From Candidatus Aminicenantota bacterium (GTDB lineage Bacteria; Acidobacteriota; Aminicenantia; Aminicenantales; Aminicenantaceae): 6,778 bases of DNA. The translations under genes were made by a program, and so were the position numbers. Of this stretch, positions 1 to 6,535 are shown piece after piece. The stretch spans positions 1 through 6,778 of the forward strand of contig DAOWCB010000075.1 of the NCBI GenBank assembly GCA_030633795.1, given 5' to 3'. The notes under the pieces were generated by a model. That model saw only the letters and a list, made by a program, of their open reading frames with translations, was not told the origin of the DNA and made no database searches. Positions within the stretch are counted from its first letter, which is position 1; each line of letters starts with the position of its first letter.

Positions 1-1524
1 GCAAAGGATGTGGGTTTGACATCTGAGATGCTCGTCATCGCCGATGAAGAAAAGCCCGTGGCTCTTGCCGGGGTCATTGGGGGAGAGAATACCTTGGTTT
101 CCGATTCAACACAAAACGTGTTTATCGAAAGTGCCCATTTTGATCCCGTATCGGTAAGAAAAACAAGCAAGGCAACGGGAATCCAAACCGATGCCGCTTA
201 CAGATTTGAGAGAGGAGCGGATGTTTCTTTTCCTCCAGAGGCTGCCAGGATGGCCGCTTCGTTATTCTCCCAGTTTGGCGGGAAGGTGTGCAAGGGTATC
301 GTAGATGTTTATCCCAAACCTCGAAAAATCAAAACCGTCATGCTTCGTGATCACCGAGTGACCTCTCTTCTGGGTGTCGAGATAGATAACGGCTTCATCG
401 AAAAAACCCTTGCGGATCTCGGATTCCAAATGGAGAATAAGCAGCCAGGAATTTGGCAGGTCAAAATCCCTCATTTTCGCATCGATATCGAGAGAGAAGC
501 TGATCTGGTCGAGGAAATTGCACGGTTTTACGGATATGAAAAAATACCTATCCAACTCCCGCCTCTCCGAAGCCTCGAGCCGATCCTCGATCCTAAAAAG
601 GAAAGAATACAAACGTTGCGGCAGCTTATGTTCCATTATGGATTTGACGAAGTCGTGAATTTCAGTTTCATGGATCCTGAAAAAGAGGAAAAATTCACCC
701 CCGATCTCGATCCCATTCCGATCCGAAATCCGATTTCGACGAAAGCAGCTTTGCTTCGGACCACTCTCCTAGGAGGACTGCTGGAAAATGTTGCCTGGAA
801 CACAAACAGAAGTGCTGAAGGAGTGCATATCTTCGAAATCGGAAACACCTTCCATTTGAATAACGAAACACACAATGAACATTTGATGCTTAGCATGGTC
901 ATGACTGGGAGTGTGGGGGAAAGGCATTGGAAAGAAAAGGGCAAGGAGACCAGCTTTTTTCATCTTAAAGGGACATGCGAGGCGCTTATGGCGCAGTTGC
1001 GTTATGGATCGTTTTCTTTCCAGGAAGAGAACCACCCTCATTACCAGCATAGACGTTCTCTGGCGTTGCACTTTAAAGGAGAAGAGATCGGTTGGTTGGG
1101 AGCGATCGATCAGAAGATTATGGATGCCTATTTATTGAAACAAGAAGTCTGGGCAGCGGAAATCAACCTGAGTCTTTTGTTCGAAAAGCAGACCCAGGCG
1201 TTTCAGTATTCTGCTGTGGCAAAGTATCCCAGCGTAAACAGAGATGTTTCTTTTATCGGAGACAAAAATGTCTCATTCGAGGAAATCAGAGTGGCGTTGG
1301 AAAAACTCCAGCTGCCGTATTTGGAAAAATTCACTCTTTACGACCGGTTTGCGGGCTCGTCCATTCCTCAAGACAAGGTGAGCCTATCCTTTCGTTTCAT
1401 CTTTCGCCGACACGATAGAACACTTCAGGCCGATGAGGCGGATGTTTTTCAAGAGAAAATTATAAACACATTAAGAGCCCGTTTCCATTTTCAATTAAGG
1501 GAAGGAGGGAAAATTGACAAGTGA
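1..1524 (+). CDS. pheT: Phenylalanine--tRNA ligase beta subunit, 3' part
   Basis: Beta subunit of the cytoplasmic (alpha-beta)2 enzyme that charges tRNA-Phe with phenylalanine. The frame is open from base 1, so the gene begins upstream; 507 residues are present of a family length near 800. In order: the end of the B3/B4 editing domain (PVALAGVIGG at residues 19-28, TDAAYRFERGAD at 63-74); a B5 domain (about 110-182) with LLGV and the DIEREADLVEEIARFYGYEKIP signature; the catalytic-like module (YGFDEVVNFSFMDP, LLRTTLLGGLLENVAWN, HIFEIGNTF); and a C-terminal FDX-ACB domain that binds the tRNA anticodon stem (KYPSVNRDVSFI, then FTLYDRF and LSFRFIFRRHDRTL). No break is seen. pheS would be expected just upstream. 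The 3' end overlaps the next gene by 11 bases, suggesting co-transcription. Confidence 0.98.
   Translation, partial: AKDVGLTSEMLVIADEEKPVALAGVIGGENTLVSDSTQNVFIESAHFDPVSVRKTSKATGIQTDAAYRFERGADVSFPPEAARMAASLFSQFGGKVCKGIVDVYPKPRKIKTVMLRDHRVTSLLGVEIDNGFIEKTLADLGFQMENKQPGIWQVKIPHFRIDIEREADLVEEIARFYGYEKIPIQLPPLRSLEPILDPKKERIQTLRQLMFHYGFDEVVNFSFMDPEKEEKFTPDLDPIPIRNPISTKAALLRTTLLGGLLENVAWNTNRSAEGVHIFEIGNTFHLNNETHNEHLMLSMVMTGSVGERHWKEKGKETSFFHLKGTCEALMAQLRYGSFSFQEENHPHYQHRRSLALHFKGEEIGWLGAIDQKIMDAYLLKQEVWAAEINLSLLFEKQTQAFQYSAVAKYPSVNRDVSFIGDKNVSFEEIRVALEKLQLPYLEKFTLYDRFAGSSIPQDKVSLSFRFIFRRHDRTLQADEADVFQEKIINTLRARFHFQLREGGKIDK
1502..1508 (+). promoter_or_regulatory. Ribosome binding site fixing a TTG start
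   Basis: AAGGAGG lies five bases before TTG at 1514, inside the last codons of pheT. There is no ATG in frame near this site, so it settles TTG as the start of the small coiled-coil gene. Confidence 0.8.
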
Positions 1525-1774
1525 ATTGGAAAGACTTAAAATCTTAGAGGGAAAGATCTCCCACGTTGTTGATTACATAAATAAGCTGGTTAGTGAGAAT
1601 GACCGCATGAAACAGCAGTTGAAAGAACTGAAAGCCGAGAAAAAGGACTTTGAGGGACAGGCAAAAAAAGCAGAAAAGATCGACCAGGACTTGCAGAAAT
1701 ATGAAGAAGAAAGGGTGGCCATGAAAGGAAAGATCGAGCTGATTATCAACAAAATAGATGAACTAGAAATATGA
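1514..1774 (+). CDS. zapB: ZapB-like coiled-coil cell division protein
   Basis: An 86-residue, highly charged protein with no signal peptide or membrane segment. Nearly all of it shows heptad-like spacing of L/I/V among K, E, Q and D (ERLKILEGKISHVVDYINKLVSEN, then LKELKAEKKDFEGQAKKAEK), ending in IELIINKIDELEI, so it should form a long coiled coil. ZapB proteins are short cytoplasmic coiled coils that help assemble the Z ring through ZapA. The assignment rests on size, coiled-coil character and the overlap (ATGA, 1771-1774) with zapA rather than on a unique motif. Translation starts at TTG behind a strong ribosome binding site. It could instead be another coiled-coil partner of ZapA. Confidence 0.7.
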   Translation: MTSELERLKILEGKISHVVDYINKLVSENDRMKQQLKELKAEKKDFEGQAKKAEKIDQDLQKYEEERVAMKGKIELIINKIDELEI

Positions 1775-2100
1775 TGGACAAAGTTATCGAGATCGAAATT
1801 TATGGGCAGAAATATAGAATTAGAGTCAAAGGAGAAGAGGATGAAAAATATATAAGCCATCTTACTTCGTATGTTGAGCAGAAGATGCGTGAGGTGGCCG
1901 TGAAGTCAAAATCTGTGGATGTTTTAAAGGTTGCTGTTTTGGCAGCATTGAATATCGCAGATGAATATTTTCTCTGTCAAAAGAATCTCGATCAGCTAAA
2001 CGAAGTAATCGGGCTTATGGAGAATGAAATAGAAAGTTTGGAGGTTCTTGCGTTTAGAGATGAAAATACTTACGAAAATTTGGAAAAAACTACTGAATGA
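1771..2100 (+). CDS. zapA: Cell division protein ZapA
   Basis: A 109-residue ZapA-family protein. ZapA is a cytoplasmic protein that bundles and cross-links FtsZ filaments at midcell. The N-terminal globular part shows the family pattern (VIEIEIYGQKYRIRV, then DEKYISHLTSYVEQKMREV). The helical C-terminal part carries the hallmark VLKVAVLAALNIADEYF followed by a heptad-rich dimer helix to about residue 95. Length is usual for the family. The start overlaps the zapB stop in ATGA, with a second ATG directly after; no good ribosome binding site is seen, so translation is probably coupled to zapB. The stop codon lies inside the predicted 5' strand of the candidate 6S RNA. Confidence 0.93.
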   Translation: MMDKVIEIEIYGQKYRIRVKGEEDEKYISHLTSYVEQKMREVAVKSKSVDVLKVAVLAALNIADEYFLCQKNLDQLNEVIGLMENEIESLEVLAFRDENTYENLEKTTE

Positions 2101-2272
2101 AGCGGGAATTCCCGTCTTGCATATCATAGATAAGCGAAGGGAAAACTTTATCCATATCTGGAAAATCGAGAAAACACCGCAGATCAGACAATTCGCCAGA
2201 TGTCCCTCAGAAAGCTTTGATGTCATTTCTTTCCGCTTAGAGTGAGTATTTTCTATACCTCCCATTTTCATC
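2096..2272 (+). ncRNA. ssrS: Candidate 6S RNA between zapA and rny
   Basis: 6S RNA binds housekeeping RNA polymerase by imitating an open promoter: a long rod with a central bubble. Seen here: a closing stem (2098-2101 with 2267-2270, and 2104-2107 with 2260-2263); a bubble of about 13 and 10 bases (2108-2120 / 2250-2259); then a long arm (2121-2127 with 2242-2249, one bulge; 2131-2143 with 2226-2239, 13 pairs, one bulged C); and an upper stem (2156-2161 with 2196-2201). The size, about 175 bases, and the position just after zapA match the enterobacterial zapA-ssrS order. Against it: the closing stem is weak, the palindrome CGGGAATTCCCG at 2103-2114 competes with it, and no clear promoter or terminator is seen. 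An open frame (2048-2245) also crosses the region. Confidence 0.42.
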
Positions 2273-2308
2273 TCCTTTGACGGCCCCTATAAGGAGGTGG
2301 TCAAAGTG
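2257..2308 (+). promoter_or_regulatory. rny leader: ribosome binding site within self-complementary sequence
   Basis: AAGGAGG (2291-2297) is the ribosome binding site for GTG at 2306, eight bases downstream. CTTTGAC (2275-2281) can pair with GTCAAAG (2300-2306), closing a hairpin that carries the site in its loop and takes in the first base of the start codon; CCT/AGG (2286-2288 / 2292-2294) can extend it inside. ACCTCC (2257-2262) is an exact complement of GGAGGT (2293-2298). Either pairing would limit ribosome access, so translation of rny may be controlled here. The complementarity is seen directly; regulation is inferred. Confidence 0.5.
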
Positions 2309-3868
2309 AATTTTATGCTAATCGTCATTGCTGCTATATTGCTTGTTGCGTCTGCAACCATAATATTTATCTTGGTCAAGAAAGCCGGAGGGGCGCGGGC
2401 CCTTTTCCGCGCTCAACAAGAGGCCAAGGAGATTCTTGGAGCTGCCAAGGAAGATGCCCAAAAAATGAAACGAGAGGCTTCGATAGCAGCAAAAGAAAAA
2501 CAACTCAACTTAAAGGCAGACTTTGAGAGACAAACACGAGACAGAAGCCAAAAACTCAATGAATTGGAGAGACGGCTCGTCAGAAAAGAAGAAAATCTTG
2601 AACAGAAGTACCAGGTCCATGAAAAAAAGGAACGAGATTTTTCACAAAAGGAAAGGCGGTTGTTCAATCGCGAACGAGAACTCGTGGAAAAGGAGAAGGA
2701 ATACCAGGACCTGAAAAAGAAAGCCGTGGAGGAGATCGAGCGGGTTGCCAACATGTCGCAGGAAGATGCCAAGAGAGAATTGATGAAAAAGATGGAGGAT
2801 GAGGCCAAGCTAGAAGCGGTTCAAGTCGTGCGCAAGATCGAAGAGGAAGCAAGAGAAAAAGCACAAGGGAAGGCAAAGGAGATAATCAGCCAGGCTATTC
2901 AGCGTTCGGCTGCCGAGCATGTGGTCGAAACAACTGTTTCTGTGGTCGATCTTCCCTCTGATGACATGAAAGGCCGGATCATCGGCAGAGAAGGCCGGAA
3001 TATCCGTGCCCTCGAGTTGGCAACGGGTGTAGATATCATCGTTGATGACACGCCGGAAGCAGTAATTCTCTCCAGTTTTGACCCGATTCGTCGGGAAATG
3101 GCCCGGTTGGCAATAGAAAAGTTGGTGATGGACGGCAGAATTCATCCAGCCAGGATTGAAGAAGTTGTGGAAACCGTCAAAAAAGAGCTGGAGGACAAAA
3201 TCAAGCAGGAGGGGGAATCTGTGATCCTCGAGCTGCGGATCCAGGCCCTTCATCCAGAGTTGGTAAAGATGTTGGGCAGGTTGAAATACCGGACAAGTTT
3301 TGGCCAGAATGTCCTTCAGCATTCCAAAGAGGTTGCTTACCTTGCTACCATCATGGCCAAAGAATTGGGCTTGGATGCTAATGTTGCGATGAGGGCAGGA
3401 CTTCTCCACGACATCGGAAAGGCTGTGGATAAAGAGGTGGAGGGAACCCACACAGAATTGAGTGTTGAGCTTACAAAAAAATACGGGGAAAAAGAAAAAG
3501 TGATTCAGGCTATTGCTTCTCATCACCGGGATGTCGATTTTCCTTCGATCGAAGCAGTGTTGGTGCAGGCTGCCGATACACTTTCAGCCGCAAGGCCCGG
3601 TGCTCGCCGAGAACTCTTGGAAGCCTATGTCAAAAGGCTGGAGAAGTTAGAGGAGATCGCCAACTCCTATGAAGGGGTGGCCAAATCTTTCGCTCTTCAA
3701 GCAGGAAGAGAGATCAGGATCATTGTCGAGAGCCAAAAGATCTCGGATGATAAAGCCACCCTAGCTGCAAAAGAGATTGCTCAGAAGATAAAAGAGGAGT
3801 TGGATTATCCGGGCCAGATTAAAGTAACGGTTATCCGAGAAATGAGGGCTGTGGAGTATGCGCGATAG
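2306..3868 (+). CDS. rny: Ribonuclease Y
   Basis: Membrane-anchored endoribonuclease that starts decay and processing of many mRNAs. Domains: one N-terminal membrane helix (about 3-24, followed by KK); a long charged coiled coil (about 30-200); a KH RNA-binding domain with GRIIGREGRNIRALE from residue 223; an HD phosphohydrolase domain with H339, the HD pair H368-D369 (LLHDIGK), H406-H407 and D424 (QAADTLSAARPGARRE); and the conserved C-terminal region (SFALQAGREIRIIVES, then GQIKVTVIRE). A GTG at 2297 would overlap the ribosome binding site, so GTG at 2306 is chosen. That gives 520 residues with HD at 368-369, matching my recollection of B. subtilis RNase Y (520 residues, H368/D369). The 3' end overlaps ymdB by 11 bases. 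Confidence 0.97.
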   Translation: MNFMLIVIAAILLVASATIIFILVKKAGGARALFRAQQEAKEILGAAKEDAQKMKREASIAAKEKQLNLKADFERQTRDRSQKLNELERRLVRKEENLEQKYQVHEKKERDFSQKERRLFNRERELVEKEKEYQDLKKKAVEEIERVANMSQEDAKRELMKKMEDEAKLEAVQVVRKIEEEAREKAQGKAKEIISQAIQRSAAEHVVETTVSVVDLPSDDMKGRIIGREGRNIRALELATGVDIIVDDTPEAVILSSFDPIRREMARLAIEKLVMDGRIHPARIEEVVETVKKELEDKIKQEGESVILELRIQALHPELVKMLGRLKYRTSFGQNVLQHSKEVAYLATIMAKELGLDANVAMRAGLLHDIGKAVDKEVEGTHTELSVELTKKYGEKEKVIQAIASHHRDVDFPSIEAVLVQAADTLSAARPGARRELLEAYVKRLEKLEEIANSYEGVAKSFALQAGREIRIIVESQKISDDKATLAAKEIAQKIKEELDYPGQIKVTVIREMRAVEYAR

Positions 3869-4670
3869 GTATGGATTTCTGTTTGTAGGCGATATTATCG
3901 GAAGGCCGGGAAGACGGGCTCTGAAGAAATTCCTCCCGGCTCTTCTCGAGAAATATTCCCCTTCTCTCGTTGTGGCAAACGGAGAGAATGCCGCAGGCGG
4001 GATAGGCATCACTCCTGACATCTGTCGCCAACTTCTTGCGCAGGTTGATGTTTTAACCTCGGGAAATCATATCTGGGACAAGAGGGATGCTGTCGAATAT
4101 CTGGATCAAGAACCACGGCTGCTACGGCCGGCCAATTACCCCTTTCCCAGTCCGGGAAAAGGGATTTATGTCTTTGAAACGAAGGAGGGATTTCAGGTAG
4201 CTGTTCTCAATCTTCAAGGCAGGGTTTTCATGGAGCCGATCGATTGTCCGTTTCGAGCTGCAGACCGGGAACTTAAGTTGCTGGGAGACCGAAATTCCAT
4301 CATCTTTGTTGATTTTCATGCGGAGGCCACATCGGAAAAACAAGCCATGGGATGGTATCTTGATGGTAGAGTATCGGTTGTCGTAGGAACCCACACACAC
4401 GTTCCCACAGCTGATGAAAAAATCCTGCCTCGAGGTACGGCTTTTATCACAGATGTGGGTATGGTCGGCGGGTATGAATCTGTGATCGGTTTAAAGAAGG
4501 AACAGGCCATTCAGAGATTCTTGACTTCGCGGCCTCAGCGTTTTGAACCGGGAAAACTGGGATTGGTGTTTTCATCTGTTTTCGTTGAAGTTGACACACA
4601 AACCGGAAAGGCCGTTTCCATTCAAAGAGAGATGGTTGTGGAGGAAGTGAAAGAAGATGAATCTGTCTGA
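3858..4670 (+). CDS. ymdB: YmdB-family metallophosphoesterase (2',3'-cyclic nucleotide phosphodiesterase)
   Basis: A 270-residue cytoplasmic calcineurin-like phosphoesterase of the TIGR00282/YmdB family; B. subtilis YmdB hydrolyses 2',3'-cyclic nucleotides and affects biofilm and motility choice. The whole metal site is visible: D12 (FVGDIIGRPGR), E43 and N44 (VVANGENAAGG), N70 and H71 (TSGNHIWD), H154 (FVDFHAEATSEK), H179 and H181 (VGTHTHVPTADE). TAFITDVGMVGGYESVIG completes the family signature. Length is typical. It overlaps rny by 11 bases and xseA by 14, so translation is probably coupled. Adjacency of rny and ymdB also occurs in Bacillus and suggests a shared RNA-turnover role, perhaps clearing 2',3'-cyclic products; the substrate in this organism is inferred. 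Confidence 0.95.
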   Translation: MRDRYGFLFVGDIIGRPGRRALKKFLPALLEKYSPSLVVANGENAAGGIGITPDICRQLLAQVDVLTSGNHIWDKRDAVEYLDQEPRLLRPANYPFPSPGKGIYVFETKEGFQVAVLNLQGRVFMEPIDCPFRAADRELKLLGDRNSIIFVDFHAEATSEKQAMGWYLDGRVSVVVGTHTHVPTADEKILPRGTAFITDVGMVGGYESVIGLKKEQAIQRFLTSRPQRFEPGKLGLVFSSVFVEVDTQTGKAVSIQREMVVEEVKEDESV

Positions 4671-5985
4671 GAGGAAAGAGAAGATCTACACGGTCTCTGA
4701 GATCACGCGTCAGATCAAGCTCGAGCTGGAAAAAATCTTCCCTGTTCTCTGGATAGAGGGAGAAATCGCCGATTTTAAGCAGGCTCATTCTGGCCATTTG
4801 TATTTTACTCTGAAGGATGAGAAGAGTACGCTCAATTGTGTCATGTGGCGTTCGAGCGCAGTCCTTGTACCCTTTGAGCTAGAGAGTGGCCTTCAGGTGA
4901 TCTGCAAAGGACAGATATCGGTCTATGAACAGAGAGGCCAATATCAACTCTATGTGGAGGGTATCGAACCAAAGGGAAAAGGAGCCCTTCAGCTTGCTTT
5001 TGAACAACTGAAGGAAAAACTGAAAAAGGAAGGATTATTCGACCCGAGTGTGAAGAAAAAGCTTCCCCTCTTGCCCAAAAAGGTCGGAATCGTGACCTCT
5101 CCGCGGGGAGCGGCAATCATTGATATCATCAAAACTTTGGAAAGGCGCTTCGCCCGTCTCCACATTGTGATTTATCCGGCTAAAGTCCAGGGAGAAGGAG
5201 CGAGCGATGAGATCGTAGAAGGTATAGATTATCTAGGAAGTGCCAGCGATATGGATGTCATCATCGTCGGGCGTGGAGGAGGATCTTTGGAAGATTTGTG
5301 GGCGTTCAACGAGGAAAAAGTGGCGCGTGCCATTTTTCGTTGTCCTGTTCCGATCATATCTGCGGTTGGCCATGAGGTAGATTTTACCATCGCGGATTTT
5401 GTGGCCGATATAAGAGCATCCACTCCATCGGTTGCGGCGGAGATGGTCATAGAGAAAGAACAATCCCTGCTTGAACGCATCGTAAATCTCGAAAAAAGAA
5501 TTTTCCACCACACCCGGTTTTTAGTCCAAGAAAAAAAACACTTGGTGACGAATCTTATTCACCATCAGGCCTTTCAAAATTTCAAAGTCCGTCTATTCAG
5601 TCTGATTCAGCAGGTCGATGAATTTGAAACTCGTGCGAGATACATAATCCAAACCCTGGTCCAGATGATTGTCCAGTCCAAGTCGAGAGTCGATCTTGCG
5701 CAAGAAAAAATGTCATCAGCCGTGAAGAGGTTACTGCAAGAACTCCACGGAAAATGGGAGAGGTTCTCCGCTGAACTCGACAATCTCAGCCCTCTGAATA
5801 TTCTTAAAAAAGGATACACGCTTTGCTGGAAAAATGCCGAACCAAAACTTATCCAGAAAGTCGGAGACGTCGATGAAGGGGAGGAGGTAACGGTTTCTTT
5901 TTTCAAGGGAGAATTCACAGCACAGGTTAGAAGGGTTGACCAAAATAGGCCCATCGTATCCCGCCTTCAAAAAAAAGAGGAATAA
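4657..5985 (+). CDS. xseA: Exodeoxyribonuclease VII large subunit
   Basis: Catalytic subunit of ExoVII, which degrades single-stranded DNA from both ends without ATP. At 442 residues it has the usual family length. N-terminal OB-fold (about 10-105): YTVSEITRQIK, WIEGEIADFKQAHSGHLYFTLKD, LNCVMWR, with GLQVICKGQISVYEQRGQYQLYV. Catalytic region (about 128 onward): VGIVTSPRGAAIIDI, VIIVGRGGGSLEDLWAFNEE near 203, and AVGHEVDFTIADFVADIRASTPSVAAE near 235, which carries the conserved H and D. A coiled-coil region (about 265-375) should hold XseB subunits, and the C-terminal end has LSPLNILKKGYTLCW. It starts at ATG inside the end of ymdB; GGAGG at 4640-4644 lies 12 bases upstream, rather far, so coupling to ymdB is likely. 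xseB follows after 16 bases. Confidence 0.97.
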   Translation: MNLSERKEKIYTVSEITRQIKLELEKIFPVLWIEGEIADFKQAHSGHLYFTLKDEKSTLNCVMWRSSAVLVPFELESGLQVICKGQISVYEQRGQYQLYVEGIEPKGKGALQLAFEQLKEKLKKEGLFDPSVKKKLPLLPKKVGIVTSPRGAAIIDIIKTLERRFARLHIVIYPAKVQGEGASDEIVEGIDYLGSASDMDVIIVGRGGGSLEDLWAFNEEKVARAIFRCPVPIISAVGHEVDFTIADFVADIRASTPSVAAEMVIEKEQSLLERIVNLEKRIFHHTRFLVQEKKHLVTNLIHHQAFQNFKVRLFSLIQQVDEFETRARYIIQTLVQMIVQSKSRVDLAQEKMSSAVKRLLQELHGKWERFSAELDNLSPLNILKKGYTLCWKNAEPKLIQKVGDVDEGEEVTVSFFKGEFTAQVRRVDQNRPIVSRLQKKEE

Positions 5986-5990
5986 TCAAG

Positions 5991-5997
5991 AAGGAGG
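5991..5997 (+). promoter_or_regulatory. Ribosome binding site of xseB
   Basis: AAGGAGG lies four bases before ATG at 6002, in the 16-base gap after the xseA stop. It decides the xseB start at 6002. A longer in-frame opening from TTG at 5936 would only add residues that overlap the xseA end and are not part of the family. Confidence 0.85.
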
Positions 5998-6001
5998 ATT
6001 A

Positions 6002-6295
6002 ATGAGCGATCAGAGTTTTGAAAAGGCTTTGGCTGAATTGGAAAATATCGTGGACAAGATGGAAAAAGGAGGACTCGCCTTGAATGACTCCTTGGCATTG
6101 TTTGAAAAGGGAGTCAAACTGGCGAGGTTTCTGCGTGAAGAATTGGGAAAGGCTGAGAAAAAAATCGATATCCTTCTCAAGGATGAAAAGGGAGAAATTA
6201 AAGAAGTGCCCTACGAACTCACGGAGGAGGAAGAAAAAATGCCCAAAAAACAAGAAGCTCCCGATTCCGATGACAACAACAGCCTCCCGTTTTAA
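6002..6295 (+). CDS. xseB: Exodeoxyribonuclease VII small subunit
   Basis: Small subunit of ExoVII; several copies coat the helical part of XseA and are needed for the active complex. The core (residues 4-60) has the family pattern: SFEKALAELENIVDKMEKGGLALNDSLALFEKGVKLA, then LGKAEKKIDILL. The 97-residue protein is longer than the roughly 80-residue E. coli protein because of a charged tail (EELTEEEE-like and KKQEAP segments). It ends in DSDDNNSLPF, which resembles the acidic C-terminal tip of single-stranded DNA-binding protein (DDDIPF). The gene is paired with xseA, as is common, and is followed directly by a structured intergenic region. Confidence 0.95.
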   Translation: MSDQSFEKALAELENIVDKMEKGGLALNDSLALFEKGVKLARFLREELGKAEKKIDILLKDEKGEIKEVPYELTEEEEKMPKKQEAPDSDDNNSLPF

Positions 6296-6415
6296 CCTGG
6301 ATTATTCACGAGTCGAGGTTGATGTATATGTGAGGCACAGGGTATGCAGCTGTGGTTATCCACCGCAAATGCCCTGTAACGAAGCAGATGCATTAAGATC
6401 GGCTCGCCTAATAGG

Positions 6416-6535
6416 TAAAAAATGCCGATGAAAATATTAGGATACTATCTTGAAAATGTTTTTGTTGTCATTTGCAGCAATATCAGGATAATATTCTGAT
6501 ATTGCTGGAATAATAAGAAGTGCCGGCATTTTTTA
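6416..6535 (+). repeat. Perfect 12-base inverted repeat with A/T tracts; terminator- or MITE-like
   Basis: TAAAAAATGCCG (6416-6427) is exactly repeated in inverted form as CGGCATTTTTTA (6524-6535). As RNA it makes an A-tract, GC core and U-tract stem like a bidirectional intrinsic terminator, but the loop is 96 bases and holds a further hairpin. As DNA, each end begins in TA, as expected of an insertion at a TA target (the IS630/mariner style). Neither reading is proved. The repeat also forms the base of the second arm of the intergenic structure. Confidence 0.5.
6475..6507 (+). repeat. Strong AT-rich hairpin
   Basis: CAGCAATATCAG (6475-6486) and CTGATATTGCTG (6496-6507) are perfect inverted repeats. 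Three further pairs (6487-6489 with 6493-6495, one G-T) leave a three-base loop, giving a 15-pair stem. It is the strongest single hairpin in the window. No T-run follows directly (GGAATAATAAG), so it is not an ordinary intrinsic terminator. Confidence 0.8.

Noticed and set aside
2277..2293. Promoter TTTGAC...TATAAG before rny
   Set aside because: The two boxes are only about six bases apart, far from the needed 16-18.
2297..2305. GTG at 2297 as the rny start
   Set aside because: It overlaps the AAGGAGG ribosome binding site itself. GTG at 2306 has ideal spacing and gives a 520-residue protein with the HD pair at 368-369.
2810..3526. A 238-residue open frame on the - strand
   Set aside because: It lies opposite the strongly conserved KH and HD regions of rny, has no recognisable domain and is best explained as a shadow of that gene.
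5936..6001. Extended N-terminus of XseB from TTG at 5936
   Set aside because: It would overlap the xseA end and add residues foreign to the family; ATG at 6002 has its own strong ribosome binding site.
6351..6364. DnaA box near TTATCCACC
   Set aside because: It is one base from the consensus TTATCCACA but stands alone, and it is explained by the GTGG-TTAT-CCAC hairpin tip.
6337..6375. c-di-GMP (GEMM) riboswitch, from CACAGGG and CGCAAA
   Set aside because: Only short words match; the two-helix arrangement with tetraloop and receptor is absent.
6332..6388. Small SRP (4.5S) RNA
   Set aside because: GUGAGG and GAAGCAG face each other across the bubble as in SRP helix 8, but the conserved short stem with a GGAA tetraloop is missing; a long hairpin replaces it.
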